DNA of 64,000 nucleotides from Polymorphobacter sp. (GTDB taxonomy: Bacteria; Pseudomonadota; Alphaproteobacteria; Sphingomonadales; Sphingomonadaceae): positions 1-64,000 of the forward strand of contig NZ_JANYGL010000008.1 of assembly GCF_025362435.1 (NCBI RefSeq), given 5' to 3'. Made by a program: the position numbers and the translations under genes. Below are positions 1 through 9,817 of the stretch, in pieces (position 1 is the first letter of the stretch; the number at the start of each line of letters is the position of its first letter). The notes beneath the pieces were generated by a model. It ran no database searches and was not told the DNA's origin. It was given only the letters and a program-made list of their open reading frames with translations.

Positions 1-51
1 AAGGAGGGCACGGTGCGGTGCCCCCTCCACCATCGCAAGGGCGACGGTCCC

Positions 52-73
52 CCTCCCCCGAAGACGGGGGAGG
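52..73. terminator. Perfect inverted repeat just past the pgm stop (cctcccccg-aaga-cgggggagg), possible terminator or REP-like hairpin
   Basis: Arms 52-60 and 65-73; a second imperfect hairpin lies at about 3-28. Confidence 0.45.
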
Positions 74-74
74 A

Positions 75-1676
75 TTAAGACGTGGCGAACACCCGTGCCA
101 TCGTCGCCTGCGCGTCGTCCTGGATCCGTGCCAGATGCCCCGCATCGACGAAGCTCTCGGCGTAGATTTTGTAGACGTTCTCGGTCCCTGACGGGCGGGC
201 GGCGAACCAGCCGTTGGCGGTGGCGACCTTGACCCCGCCGAACGCTGCGCCGTTGCCCGGCGCGGTGGTGGTGACGGCGCTGACCGGGTCGCCCGCGAGG
301 CTGCCGGCGAACGCGGCGGTATCGAGCGTCTTGAACGCGGCCTTCTGCGCCGGGCTCGCAGGGGCATCGGTCCGCGCATAGAACGGCTCGCCAAGCGTCG
401 CGGTCAGGCGGCGGTAGCGCGCGCTCGGGTCCTCGCCGGTCGCCGCCGTCATCTCGGCGGCGGCGAGGCCGAGGATCAGCCCGTCCTTGTCGGTCGTCCA
501 GACGCTGCCGTCGCGGCGAACGAACGCCGCCCCCGCGCTCTCCTCGCCGCCGAAGACGAGGCTGCCGTCGCTCAAGCCGCCGACGAACCACTTGAATCCG
601 ACCGGGACTTCGAAGATGCGGCGGCCGTGTGCGGCGGCGACGCGGTCGAGCATCGCGCTGGTGACGACCGTCTTGCCGACCCCGGCGGTCGCGCTCCAGC
701 CGGGACGAGCGTCGAGCAGATAGTCGATCGCCGCGCTGAGGTAATGGTTCGGGTTCATCAGCCCCGACGGCGTGACGATGCCGTGGCGGTCGGCGTCGGG
801 GTCGTTGGCGAAGCTGATGTCGAAGCGGTCCTTCATCGCGATCAGCCCGGCCATCGCGAACGGCGACGAGCAGTCCATGCGGATCTTGCCGTCCCAGTCG
901 GGCGGCATGAAGCCGAACGCCGGGTCGACCGTCGCCGAAACCACCGTCAGGTCGATGCCGTAGCGCTCGGCGATCGGCGCCCAATAGCCGACCCCGGCTC
1001 CGCCGAGCGGATCGACGCCGATGCGGATGCCCGACCGCGCGATGACGTCCATGTCGATGACGTTGCCGAGGTCACCGACATAATGGCCGACATAGTCGAA
1101 CGGCGTCGCTGCGGGGGCAGCGCGGCGAACCCCGGTGAGCTTCGCGGCCAGTAGGTCGTTGGCGCGCGCCTCGATCCAGCCCGTGGCGTTGGTGTCGGCG
1201 GGGCCGCCGTCGGGGCCGTTATACTTGAAGCCCCCGTCGCGCGGCGGGTTGTGCGACGGGGTGATGACGACGCCGTCGGCGAGATGGTCGCGGCGCCCGG
1301 CATTGTACGTCAGGATCGCATGGCTGATCACCGGGGTCGGGGTGAAGCCGCCGGCCCTTCCGCCAATCGCGTCGGCGTCGGCCATCGCCGTCACGCCGTT
1401 GCCTGCGAAGACTTCAAGCGCCGACGCCAGTGCGGGTTCGGACAGGGCATGGGTGTCGCGGCCGATGAACAACGGGCCGTCGATGCCCTGGCTGCTGCGC
1501 CAGTCGCACACGCCCTGCGTCACGGCGAGGATATGCGCCTCGTTGAACGCGGTATCGAGCGCCGAGCCGCGGTGCCCCGAGGTGCCGAAGGCGACGCGCT
1601 GCGCGGCGATTGCGGGATCGGGAACCAGCGCCGGGTAAGCGGCGAGGAGGGCGGCGATGTCGGTCGATTCGGTCAT
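75..1676 (-). CDS. pgm: Phosphoglucomutase, alpha-D-glucose phosphate-specific
   Basis: Protein from [11 protein letters not shown]...; FGTSGHRGS, active-site [18 protein letters not shown] and [12 protein letters not shown] motifs. ORF-track start at 1775 is upstream of the likely ATG at 1676. Confidence 0.95.
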   Translation of the reverse strand: MTESTDIAALLAAYPALVPDPAIAAQRVAFGTSGHRGSALDTAFNEAHILAVTQGVCDWRSSQGIDGPLFIGRDTHALSEPALASALEVFAGNGVTAMADADAIGGRAGGFTPTPVISHAILTYNAGRRDHLADGVVITPSHNPPRDGGFKYNGPDGGPADTNATGWIEARANDLLAAKLTGVRRAAPAATPFDYVGHYVGDLGNVIDMDVIARSGIRIGVDPLGGAGVGYWAPIAERYGIDLTVVSATVDPAFGFMPPDWDGKIRMDCSSPFAMAGLIAMKDRFDISFANDPDADRHGIVTPSGLMNPNHYLSAAIDYLLDARPGWSATAGVGKTVVTSAMLDRVAAAHGRRIFEVPVGFKWFVGGLSDGSLVFGGEESAGAAFVRRDGSVWTTDKDGLILGLAAAEMTAATGEDPSARYRRLTATLGEPFYARTDAPASPAQKAAFKTLDTAAFAGSLAGDPVSAVTTTAPGNGAAFGGVKVATANGWFAARPSGTENVYKIYAESFVDAGHLARIQDDAQATMARVFATS

Positions 1677-1799
1677 GCGCCACCTCCTACCCGTCTGGTC
1701 GCCGCCGCGAAAGCGCCGAGCGGCGCGCGGCGAACACCCGGTAACGCAGGCGCCCCGGGCTCGTGGCTGATGCACTCTATCAACGCCGAGAAAAAATGA

Positions 1800-1811
1800 G
1801 CGTTAACGTTA
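1800..1811. promoter_or_regulatory. Near-palindromic putative operator GCGTTAACGTTA (context AGCGTTAACGTTACGCT)
   Basis: Lies in the pgm / glycosylphosphotransferase divergent intergenic region; identical 12-mer on the opposite strand at 9769-9780. Confidence 0.4.
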
Positions 1812-1826
1812 CGCTTACCAACCCGT

Positions 1827-3386
1827 TTGATACCCGAAATTAACTTTTATGAGGGCAAGTCGAATCGGCTCGATGTCTGCAACCTGGCGTCGGCGTGTAT
1901 CGGTCGTGTAGCGAAGGACGACGGCTTGGGCGTAATTCTGGACCAGCAGTTCGCGAACGAGGTCCCGCTGAACGCGGAGCCGGCCGCCGAGGGTCACCTG
2001 AGCTGGAACGTCGCGCTCGATCTCTGGCTGGTTGCGGAGCTGGTGTGGCTCATTGCGGTCGTCGTGGTTCTGGCCTCGACCGACCTTCGCGGACGGCTGC
2101 CGGGGACTTCGCATCTTCCTATCGCAGCGGGCTGGATCGTCGCCTTCGCGCTGCTGTCCTGGTATCACCGCTCGATCGAGGCGCAGGTCGTGCGGACGGA
2201 CCGGCTCAAGCAGGCCTTCTACGACTGGACGAAGGCGAGCATCATCACGATCATCGGCGGGTTCATGCTCGGCGAGTTGAGAGTCACCTCGCGCGTCTGG
2301 GTCTTCGCGACCTTCGTCGCGGGTGTCGTGACGATCACAATTATTGGCGCGATCGCGCGGCATGTGATCGCCGAACTGTCGCGCAAAGGGTCGCTTGGCG
2401 AGCGCATCGCGATCTACGGCTGCACCGAAAAGACCGAGGCGCTGATCTCGCTGATCGAGAACGGCGCGGGACCGGTCGCCAAGGTCCTGCTGATGTCCGA
2501 CCGGCGCAACCGCGGCGGCAAGACCAGCTACAACGGCATGGTCGTCGGCCACGACCTCGAGGATTTCGTGACCAAGATCAAGGCGAGGAAGATCGACACC
2601 GTCATCATCGACCTGCCGTGGTCGGCAGGATCGCGCATCGACGACGTCGTCCAGTGCCTCGAGCAGATCAGCGTCAACATCTCGATGGCGCCGGCGACGC
2701 TCGACCTCGAGGGGGCGAAGCAGTCGGTCACCTACGTCGGCGGGCGGCCGACGCTGTCGCTCTACCGCCGCCGCATGACCGGCGGCCAGGCGATCGCCAA
2801 GATCGCCTTCGACCGGACCGCGGCGGCGATCGGGCTGCTGATCCTCGCCGTGCCGCTGCTGATCGTCGCGCTGGCGGTCAAGACCGACTCGCCGGGGCCG
2901 GCGCTGTTCCGCCAGAAGCGCAGGGGCATGAACAACGAGGCATTCGACATGCTCAAGTTCCGCAGCATGTATGTCGCCAGCGCCGACGCCAACGCCGACA
3001 AGCTGGTGTCGCGCAACGACAGCCGCGTTACCAAGGTCGGCGCCTTCCTCCGCAAGACCAGCATCGACGAGCTGCCGCAGCTGGTGAATGTCCTGTTCGG
3101 GCAGATGTCGCTCGTCGGGCCGCGCCCGCACGCCTATGGCGCCAAGGCCGACGAGCGGCTGTACGAGGAAGTCGTCAAGCGCTACCCGGCGCGCCACCGC
3201 GTCCTGCCCGGCATCACCGGGCTGGCGCAGGTGCGCGGCTTCCGCGGCAACACCGAGGAAGAAAAGGACATCGTCAACCGCGTCGAAAGCGACATCGAAT
3301 ATATCGACCGCTGGACCCCGGCGCTCGATATCCAGATTATCGCGCGGACGGCGGCGGTGTTCTTGTTCCAGGCGGGCGCTTATTGA
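1827..3386 (+). CDS. Exopolysaccharide biosynthesis polyprenyl glycosylphosphotransferase (undecaprenyl-phosphate sugar transferase)
   Basis: N-terminal TM region plus C-terminal bacterial sugar transferase domain (KTDSPGPALFRQKRRGMNNEAFDMLKFRSM...SLVGPRPHA...VLPGITGLAQVRGFRG). Start codon (TTG at 1827) uncertain. Confidence 0.9.
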   Translation: MIPEINFYEGKSNRLDVCNLASACIGRVAKDDGLGVILDQQFANEVPLNAEPAAEGHLSWNVALDLWLVAELVWLIAVVVVLASTDLRGRLPGTSHLPIAAGWIVAFALLSWYHRSIEAQVVRTDRLKQAFYDWTKASIITIIGGFMLGELRVTSRVWVFATFVAGVVTITIIGAIARHVIAELSRKGSLGERIAIYGCTEKTEALISLIENGAGPVAKVLLMSDRRNRGGKTSYNGMVVGHDLEDFVTKIKARKIDTVIIDLPWSAGSRIDDVVQCLEQISVNISMAPATLDLEGAKQSVTYVGGRPTLSLYRRRMTGGQAIAKIAFDRTAAAIGLLILAVPLLIVALAVKTDSPGPALFRQKRRGMNNEAFDMLKFRSMYVASADANADKLVSRNDSRVTKVGAFLRKTSIDELPQLVNVLFGQMSLVGPRPHAYGAKADERLYEEVVKRYPARHRVLPGITGLAQVRGFRGNTEEEKDIVNRVESDIEYIDRWTPALDIQIIARTAAVFLFQAGAY

Positions 3387-3448
3387 TGGGGCGGATCGAC
3401 GAGCGGCGGCCGTTCGTCCGGTAACCGACTACTACGAATAGCACGCTC

Positions 3449-3474
3449 GTCATCCTCGCGACCGCGGGGATGAC
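3449..3474. repeat. REP-like or terminator hairpin (gtcatcctcgcgaccgcggggatgac)
   Basis: Inverted arms gtcatcc/ggatgac with cgcg/cgcg inner pairing in the intergenic space. Confidence 0.4.
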
Positions 3475-3555
3475 GGTTGAAATGAAGCTCCTCTCGCTCC
3501 AACGCTGAACACGGAGCGGGTTCCGCCGCGACCCCCACCCGCGTACCACCCTCCC

Positions 3556-4443
3556 ATGCGCCCCCGCGATTTCCTCCTCCTCGTCGCCGTCTGCCTGACG
3601 TGGGGACTGAGCAACGTGCTGTCGAAGATCGTCGTCGGGCAGTGGCATATTCCGCCGTTGTTCTTCGCCGCGCTACGCTTCGCGATGGTCGCGGTCGTCA
3701 CTTTGCCGTGGCTCCGCCCGGTGCCGCGCCCGTTCTGGCGGATCGTCGCGGTCGGGCTGCTGATGGGGGCGGGCAACTTCGCGCTTCTGTTCATCGGGCT
3801 GCAGACGGCCACCCCGTCGGCTTCGGCGGTGGTGATCCAGCTCGGCGTGCCGTTCACCACCCTGTTGTCAGTCGTCATCCTTGGCGAGCGGATCCACTGG
3901 CGGCGCGGCCTCGGCATCGGGCTGACGCTGGCGGGCGTGATCCTCGTCGTGTGGAACCCGCACGGCATGGCGATGTCGACCGGGCTGTGGTTCATCGTCG
4001 CGTGCGCCGCCGCCGGGTCGCTCGGTGCAATCCTGATGAAGCAGATGGAGAATGTCGCGCCGCTGCGCTTCCAGGCGTGGGTCGCGCTGGTCTCGTTCGC
4101 CCCGCTCGCCGTGGGCTCGGCGTTGTTCGAGCATGGCCAGGTCGCACAGGCGGTCGCCGCCGGCTGGCCGTTCGCCCTGACGATGCTGTTCTCGGCGTAC
4201 GTCGTCAGCCTCGTCGCGCACACGACCTATTACGGGCTGATCGCGCGATATGAGGCGAACCTGCTCGCGCCGCTGACGCTGATGACGCCGCTGGCGACGA
4301 TTTCCTTCGGGGTGATGCTGACCGGCGACCGGCTCGACGCGCGGATGATCGCCGGGACGGTGCTCGCGCTGACCGGCGTGCTGATCGTCGCGCTGCGGCG
4401 GACCCCGGTGACGCCGATGCTGATCCGCACCGAGCGTCCGTAG
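3556..4443 (+). CDS. EamA/DMT-family transporter
   Basis: About ten hydrophobic segments; two EamA-like repeats (WGLSNVLSKIVVG..., GAILMKQMENVAPL...). Confidence 0.88.
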   Translation: MRPRDFLLLVAVCLTWGLSNVLSKIVVGQWHIPPLFFAALRFAMVAVVTLPWLRPVPRPFWRIVAVGLLMGAGNFALLFIGLQTATPSASAVVIQLGVPFTTLLSVVILGERIHWRRGLGIGLTLAGVILVVWNPHGMAMSTGLWFIVACAAAGSLGAILMKQMENVAPLRFQAWVALVSFAPLAVGSALFEHGQVAQAVAAGWPFALTMLFSAYVVSLVAHTTYYGLIARYEANLLAPLTLMTPLATISFGVMLTGDRLDARMIAGTVLALTGVLIVALRRTPVTPMLIRTERP

Positions 4444-4444
4444 G

Positions 4445-5590
4445 TCAGGCGAGGACGACCGTTGCCGCGACGACCGCGAGCGGCGGCACCTTGGCAAAGG
4501 TCAGCGCCGCGAACCCGGCCAGCGCGATAACGCCGTCGCGCCACGACAGGATCGCGCCGGTCCCGACCGGGTCGTAGAGCGCGCTGGCGAGGATGCCGAC
4601 GACCGCGGCGTTGGTCCCGCGCAATGCCGCCCGCGCCAGCGGCTGCGCCGAGAGCGCCGACCAGAACGGCAGCGCGCCGAACAGCAGCAGCATCCCCGGC
4701 GCGAACAAAGCGACGAGCGCGAGCAGCCCGACCCCGGCCCCGCCGATCGCCGTCCCGAGATACGCGGCGAAGGCGAACAGCGGCCCCGGCAGCGCCTGCG
4801 CCGCGCCATAGCCGCTGAGAAACGCATCGCCGCCGATCCAGCCGGGCGGCACGACCTCGGCGCGGAGCAACGGCAGCACGACATGCCCGCCGCCGAAGAC
4901 CAACGCACCCGACCGGTAGAAGCTGTCGGCGACCGCGACGCCTAGATCGCCGGTCGCGGCGCGGAGCAGCGGCAGCCCGGCGAGCAGAATCGCGAATACG
5001 GCCAGGCACGCACCCCCGGTCCGGCGCGACACCGGGGAGCGGCGCTGTGCGGACACTTGTGCGGGCATGTGTGCGCTGGGTTCGCGTGTCAGGATCAGCC
5101 CGAACAGCGCCCCGACGGCAATCGCCGCGAGCTGCCCGAAGCGCCCCGCGACCGCGACGATCGCCACCGCGACGACGGCGATGGCGAGCCGCTTGAGGTC
5201 GGGCGTCAGGCTCCGCGCCATGCCGACGACCGCCTGCGCGACGATCGCCACCGCCGCGAGCTTGAGCCCGTGGATCACCGCCACAGCGACCGGGCCGTGC
5301 AGGCTGCGTGCGACAAAGGCGAACGATATCATCAGGATCGCGGACGGCAGGGTGAAACCGAGCCACGCCGCGAGGCCTCCCCTGACCCCGGCGCGGCCGA
5401 GCCCGATCGCCACTCCGACCTGGCTCGACGTCGGTCCGGGGAGGAACGAGCACAGCCCGACGATCTCGGCGAACGCCGCCTCGTCGAGCCACCGCCCAAC
5501 GAACGCCCGCCGGAAATATCCCAGATGCGCCACCGGCCCGCCGAACGCGGTCAATCCTAGGCGCAGGAAGGCGAGGAAGACCTCGATCAC
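4445..5590 (-). CDS. Chromate transporter-family (CHR) protein, two-domain
   Basis: VIEVFLAFLRLGLTAFGGPVAHLGYFRRAFV...FLPGPTSSQVGVAIG and second repeat SGALVFGGGHVVLPLLRAEVV. GTG start overlaps the upstream stop (GTGA). Confidence 0.88.
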   Translation of the reverse strand: MIEVFLAFLRLGLTAFGGPVAHLGYFRRAFVGRWLDEAAFAEIVGLCSFLPGPTSSQVGVAIGLGRAGVRGGLAAWLGFTLPSAILMISFAFVARSLHGPVAVAVIHGLKLAAVAIVAQAVVGMARSLTPDLKRLAIAVVAVAIVAVAGRFGQLAAIAVGALFGLILTREPSAHMPAQVSAQRRSPVSRRTGGACLAVFAILLAGLPLLRAATGDLGVAVADSFYRSGALVFGGGHVVLPLLRAEVVPPGWIGGDAFLSGYGAAQALPGPLFAFAAYLGTAIGGAGVGLLALVALFAPGMLLLFGALPFWSALSAQPLARAALRGTNAAVVGILASALYDPVGTGAILSWRDGVIALAGFAALTFAKVPPLAVVAATVVLA

Positions 5591-6039
5591 GCCCGCTCGT
5601 CCTTGGGAGAATCCATGACGATATAAGAGGTTATGCTCGCCAGCCCGGGGATGACGCCAAGCACTTCGGTGTGGAAATACTTGTACGCGGCGAGGTCGCG
5701 GACCTCGACCCGCAACAGATATTCGATGCCGCCGGTGACGTTGTGGCACTCGCGAACCTCGGGCGCATCGGCGATCGCCGCCTCGAACCCCGCCTGCGCT
5801 GCCTTGGTATGCGTCGCCAGCCCGACCGTGACGTAAGCGAGAAACCCCGCCCCGCGCGCCGCCGGATCGATCGTCGCGCGGTAGCCGGTAATCGTCCCCG
5901 AGCGCTCGAGATCCTGCACCCGCCGCAGGCACGCCGACGGCGACAGCCCGACTTTTCCGGCGAGGTCGAGGTTGCTGATGCGGCCGTCTTCGGACAAGCC
6001 GCGCAATATCTTGCGGTTGATCGGGTCGATATCGCTCAT
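5587..6039 (-). CDS. Lrp/AsnC family transcriptional regulator
   Basis: MSDIDPINRKILRGLSEDGRISNLDLAGKVGLSPSACLRRVQDLERSGTITGY HTH plus RAM domain. Confidence 0.93.
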   Translation of the reverse strand: MSDIDPINRKILRGLSEDGRISNLDLAGKVGLSPSACLRRVQDLERSGTITGYRATIDPAARGAGFLAYVTVGLATHTKAAQAGFEAAIADAPEVRECHNVTGGIEYLLRVEVRDLAAYKYFHTEVLGVIPGLASITSYIVMDSPKDERA

Positions 6040-6114
6040 AGGTTGCAGAGATAGCCGATCCACGACGATCTTCGCAATGACCTTCGTTTCGCTTCCGGCT
6101 ATACTGCGGGCACC

Positions 6115-6720
6115 ATGACCCAGTCGCTGTTCCTCGCCCTCGCCGCCTTCGCGCTGGTCTCGTCGATCACGCCGGGGCCGAACAATTTGATGCTGATGGC
6201 GTCGGGGACCAACTTCGGCTTCGCCCGGACGGTGCCGCACATGCTCGGCGTCGCCATCGGCTTCACCCTGATGATCGTGCTGGTCGGGGCAGGCCTCGTC
6301 ACCGTGATCGGGCTTGTCCCGGGGGCACTGGTCGCGATCAAGTGGCTGAGCATCGCCTACCTGCTTTATCTCGCATGGAAGATCGCGACCGCGGTGCCGA
6401 AGCCCCTCGTCGCGGGCAAGGCATGGGGCAAGCCGATGACCTTCGTTCAGGCGGCGCTGTTCCAGTGGATCAACCCGAAGGCGTGGACGATGGCGCTGAC
6501 CGCGGTGTCGGCGTACATCCCGGCGAGCGATCCGCGGACCGGGCTGATCATCGTCGCTTTGGTGTTCGGCACGATCAACCTGCCGAGCGTCGGGCTGTGG
6601 GCGGCGATGGGGGTGTCGCTGCGCCGCTTCCTCAGCGACCCGCGACGCCTCCGGGTGTTCAACGTCGTCGCTGCGCTGACGCTCGTCGGCACGCTCTACC
6701 CGGTGGTGTTCGGGCACTAG
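6115..6720 (+). CDS. LysE family translocator
   Basis: SSITPGPNNLMLMASGTNFGF...FVQAALFQWINPKAW. Confidence 0.92.
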   Translation: MTQSLFLALAAFALVSSITPGPNNLMLMASGTNFGFARTVPHMLGVAIGFTLMIVLVGAGLVTVIGLVPGALVAIKWLSIAYLLYLAWKIATAVPKPLVAGKAWGKPMTFVQAALFQWINPKAWTMALTAVSAYIPASDPRTGLIIVALVFGTINLPSVGLWAAMGVSLRRFLSDPRRLRVFNVVAALTLVGTLYPVVFGH

Positions 6721-6738
6721 CGCGGCTACGCCGATGCG

Positions 6739-8115
6739 ATGACCCGCCCCGCCACCGCCGCCGATCCCGCCGAACTCGCCGCCTTCCTCGCGGCCAACCC
6801 GCAAGTCGTCTTCTTCGACCTGTTCTACACCAACCTCAGCGGCGTCCCGCGCGGCAAGCGCTTGCGGCGGCACGAGATCGAGGGCGCCTATGCCGACGGG
6901 CGCTATCTGCCGGGGTCGGTGCTGGTGGTCGACATCACCGGGCTCGACATCGAGGAATCGGGGATGGTCTGGGCCGATGGCGACGCCGACCGCGCGGCGT
7001 GGCCGGTGCCGGGGAGCCTCGCCCGCGCCTTGTGGCAGGGGCCGGACAGCGCCAGCGTCATGCTCGGGATGCACGAACTCGATGGGCGCGCGTGCGTACT
7101 CGACCCGCGCGCAATCCTCCGCCGCGTCCTCGACCGCTTCGCCGCCGACGGCCTGACCCCGGTCGTCGCCTGCGAGCTCGAATTCTACCTTGTCGACGCG
7201 GCGCGAACGGCGGACGGCGGCATCCAGCCGGTGCCCGGCCCCGACGGCCGCCGCGACCCGCACCCGCGCGTCTACGGCATCGACGAGCTCGACGCTGAAG
7301 CCGGGTTCCTCCGCGACCTGTGGGCGGCGTGCGACGCGATGGGGGTACCCGCCGGGGCAGCGATCTCCGAATACGCCCCCGGCCAGTTCGAGCTGACCCT
7401 CGCGCACAAGCCCGATGCGCTGGCGGCATGCGACGATGCGGTCCGCTTCAAGCTCGCCGCCAAAGGCTGTGCGGCGGCGCGCGGGCAGGTCGCGACCTTC
7501 ATGGCCAAGCCCTACCCCGACCGCTCGGGCAGCGGGCTGCATATCCACGTCAGCATCGACGACGCGCACGGGGCGCACATCTTCGCCGATCCGGCGCTAA
7601 CCGGCACCCCGGCGATGCGCCACGCCGTCGCCGGAGCCGCCGACCTGATCGCCGACGGCATGGCGATCTTCGCGCCCAACGCCAACAGCTACCGCCGCTT
7701 CCGCCGCAACAGCTACGCCCCGGTCCGCGCCGGGTGGGGGCTCAACAACCGCACCGTCCCGCTGCGCATCCCCGCCGGGCCGCCGTCGAGCCGTCACGTC
7801 GAACACCGCGTCGCCGGGGCCGACGCCAACCCGTATCTCGCGGTCGCCGCTGTCCTCGCCGGCATGCACGACGGGCTGACCCGCCGCGCCGATCCGGGGC
7901 CGCCGATTGCGGGCGACGGCTATGGTGAGACCGGCGAGCGGCTGCCGACCGACTGGGCGTATGCGATCGAGCGCTTCGCCCGGTCGGAGGTGCTCGTCGA
8001 CTATCTCGGCGAGGAGGCGGTCGAGATGTTCGCCACGGTCAAGCGCGTCGAGCACGAGCGCTACACCGCCGTCGTCACCCCGCTCGACTATGACTGGGTA
8101 CTGCGCTCGGCGTGA
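6739..8115 (+). CDS. Glutamine synthetase-family protein (gamma-glutamyl-amine ligase-like)
   Basis: VVACELEFYLVD, FMAKPYPDRSGSGLHIHVSI, NSYRRFRRNSYAP...RIPAGPPSSRHVEHRVAGADANPYL. Confidence 0.9.
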   Translation: MTRPATAADPAELAAFLAANPQVVFFDLFYTNLSGVPRGKRLRRHEIEGAYADGRYLPGSVLVVDITGLDIEESGMVWADGDADRAAWPVPGSLARALWQGPDSASVMLGMHELDGRACVLDPRAILRRVLDRFAADGLTPVVACELEFYLVDAARTADGGIQPVPGPDGRRDPHPRVYGIDELDAEAGFLRDLWAACDAMGVPAGAAISEYAPGQFELTLAHKPDALAACDDAVRFKLAAKGCAAARGQVATFMAKPYPDRSGSGLHIHVSIDDAHGAHIFADPALTGTPAMRHAVAGAADLIADGMAIFAPNANSYRRFRRNSYAPVRAGWGLNNRTVPLRIPAGPPSSRHVEHRVAGADANPYLAVAAVLAGMHDGLTRRADPGPPIAGDGYGETGERLPTDWAYAIERFARSEVLVDYLGEEAVEMFATVKRVEHERYTAVVTPLDYDWVLRSA

Positions 8116-8133
8116 GGGCCTGCCCCGAGCAGT

Positions 8134-9141
8134 CTAGTCCACCAGGGTGGGGACGGCGGGAGCCTTGACCGGAGTCGCGACCGCCTCCTCGTCCCCCAGC
8201 ATCCGGTCGATGATGAAGCGGGGGCGGCGCTTGGTCTCGAAGTATATCTTGCCGACATATTCGCCGATGATGCCGATGCACAGCAGTTGCACGCCGCAGA
8301 TCAGGTAGATCGGGACCACGGTCGACGCCCAGCCGGGGACGCTGTGGCTGGTGAAGACCGCGACCCACAACGCCCACAGGCCAAGCGCGAACGCCACGGT
8401 CGAGACGAGGAAGCCGAGCAATGTGATCAGGCGCAACGGGCGCGTCGAGAACGACGTCACCCCGTCGAGGGCGAAGGCGAGCATCTTGCTCAGCGGGTAT
8501 TTGGACTCGCCGGCGAAGCGTTCGGCGCGGCGATACGGCACCGTCGCCACGGTGAAACCGAGCTGCGGGATCAGCGCGCGGAGGAACAGGTTGCTCTCCG
8601 AATATTGCGCCAGCGCGGTCAGCGCGCGGCGGCTCATCAGCCGGTAGTCGGCGTGGTCGTAGACGATCTCGACTCCCATGCCCTTGAGGAAGCGATAGAA
8701 ACCCTGCCCGGTCATCCGCTTGAAGGCGCTGTCGGTGCCACGGTCGCTGCGCACGCCGAGGACGATCTCGGCCCCGCCGCGATAGGCGTCGACCATGTCG
8801 GCGATGATCGCCGGATCGTCCTGGAGGTCGGCGTCGATCGAGACGACGACGGCGGCGGTCGACGCGCCGAGCCCCGCCATCAGCGCATTCTGGTGGCCGC
8901 GGTTGCGCGACAGCTTGATCCCGCACAGCCGCGGATCGGCGGCGTGAAGCTCCTCGACGATCGCCCAGGTCCGGTCGCGCGAGCCGTCGTCGACGAAGTG
9001 GACCTGTGCCGACGAGACGCTGCCCGCCGCGAGCAGGCTGTCGAGCAGGGCGCCAAGCTGGCGTGCCGTCTCGGGCAGCACCGCTTCCTCGTTGTAGCAC
9101 GGCACGACGATGTCGAGCGACGGGGCGGCGCGAAGGGTCAT
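8134..9141 (-). CDS. Family 2 glycosyltransferase (DPM1/ArnC-like, with C-terminal TM)
   Basis: MTLRAAPSLDIVVPCYNEEAVLPE...VVSIDADLQDDPAII...; two C-terminal hydrophobic helices. Confidence 0.92.
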   Translation of the reverse strand: MTLRAAPSLDIVVPCYNEEAVLPETARQLGALLDSLLAAGSVSSAQVHFVDDGSRDRTWAIVEELHAADPRLCGIKLSRNRGHQNALMAGLGASTAAVVVSIDADLQDDPAIIADMVDAYRGGAEIVLGVRSDRGTDSAFKRMTGQGFYRFLKGMGVEIVYDHADYRLMSRRALTALAQYSESNLFLRALIPQLGFTVATVPYRRAERFAGESKYPLSKMLAFALDGVTSFSTRPLRLITLLGFLVSTVAFALGLWALWVAVFTSHSVPGWASTVVPIYLICGVQLLCIGIIGEYVGKIYFETKRRPRFIIDRMLGDEEAVATPVKAPAVPTLVD

Positions 9142-9524
9142 CGCATCTCCTCGGGGGTCATCGGCGGCTTGAACGCGAAATACCGCCCGCCGACGAACGA
9201 CAGCAAGGTATAGACCGGCATCCCGCCGAGCTGCGCGAGGTGCGCGTCGATCCCGAGCCACTGGTGGAGCATGACGACGGTCGCGAGGTTGCCGCCATAA
9301 GCGACGGCGGCAACGACGATCCACCGAGCGAAGCTGCCCAGCCAGTGCCCGCGATGGGTGAAGGTCCAGTTGCGATTGAGCACGAACGAGACGACGAAAC
9401 CGACGAGATAGCCGGCAAGGTTGGCCGCGCGATAGTCGACGCCGATGTGCATCAGCAGGTAGATGATCGCCAGTGTCAGCAGCGTATTGATCACGCCGAC
9501 GGTGGCAAAGCGAATGATCTGCAT
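9138..9524 (-). CDS. GtrA family protein
   Basis: Four TM segments, FATVGVINTLLTLAIIYLL...NLAGYLVGFVVSFVLNRNWTF; ATGA overlap with the GT2 gene. Confidence 0.9.
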   Translation of the reverse strand: MQIIRFATVGVINTLLTLAIIYLLMHIGVDYRAANLAGYLVGFVVSFVLNRNWTFTHRGHWLGSFARWIVVAAVAYGGNLATVVMLHQWLGIDAHLAQLGGMPVYTLLSFVGGRYFAFKPPMTPEEMR

Positions 9525-9768
9525 GAGTTAGCGGCTCGACCTAGGCAGCAGTGTGACAGCGGTTGCAGCGTCGTCGAAGTGAAAGGCGCGGCCACTGGCC
9601 GGGCACCTGTCGGCATCTCGAGCGAATATTGACCAGTCCATCGCGTCACTCCCGCCGCCGCGACCATGGTCGCGTTGCCGGTCGGCGGTATAAGAGGGAC
9701 CGCGCGGCTTGTCACGGTTGCACTGCAGCATCGGCGTGACTTCGCCCTTCGACCCGGTTAAGCGCGAC

Positions 9769-9780
9769 TAACGTTAACGC
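9769..9780. promoter_or_regulatory. Second copy of the near-palindromic 12-mer TAACGTTAACGC
   Basis: Exact reverse complement of 1800-1811; 37 bp upstream of the GT39-like gene start. Confidence 0.4.
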
Positions 9781-9817
9781 GTTCTCGCCCCCGCATTCGT
9801 ACCCGGACAGGATCGCC

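Noticed and set aside
1815-3197. 460-aa minus-strand ORF opposite the sugar transferase
   Set aside because: Low-complexity Arg/Asp-rich shadow.
5057-5618. Plus-strand ORFs opposite the CHR transporter and Lrp region
   Set aside because: Shadow frames; no ribosome-binding site and no domain-like sequence.
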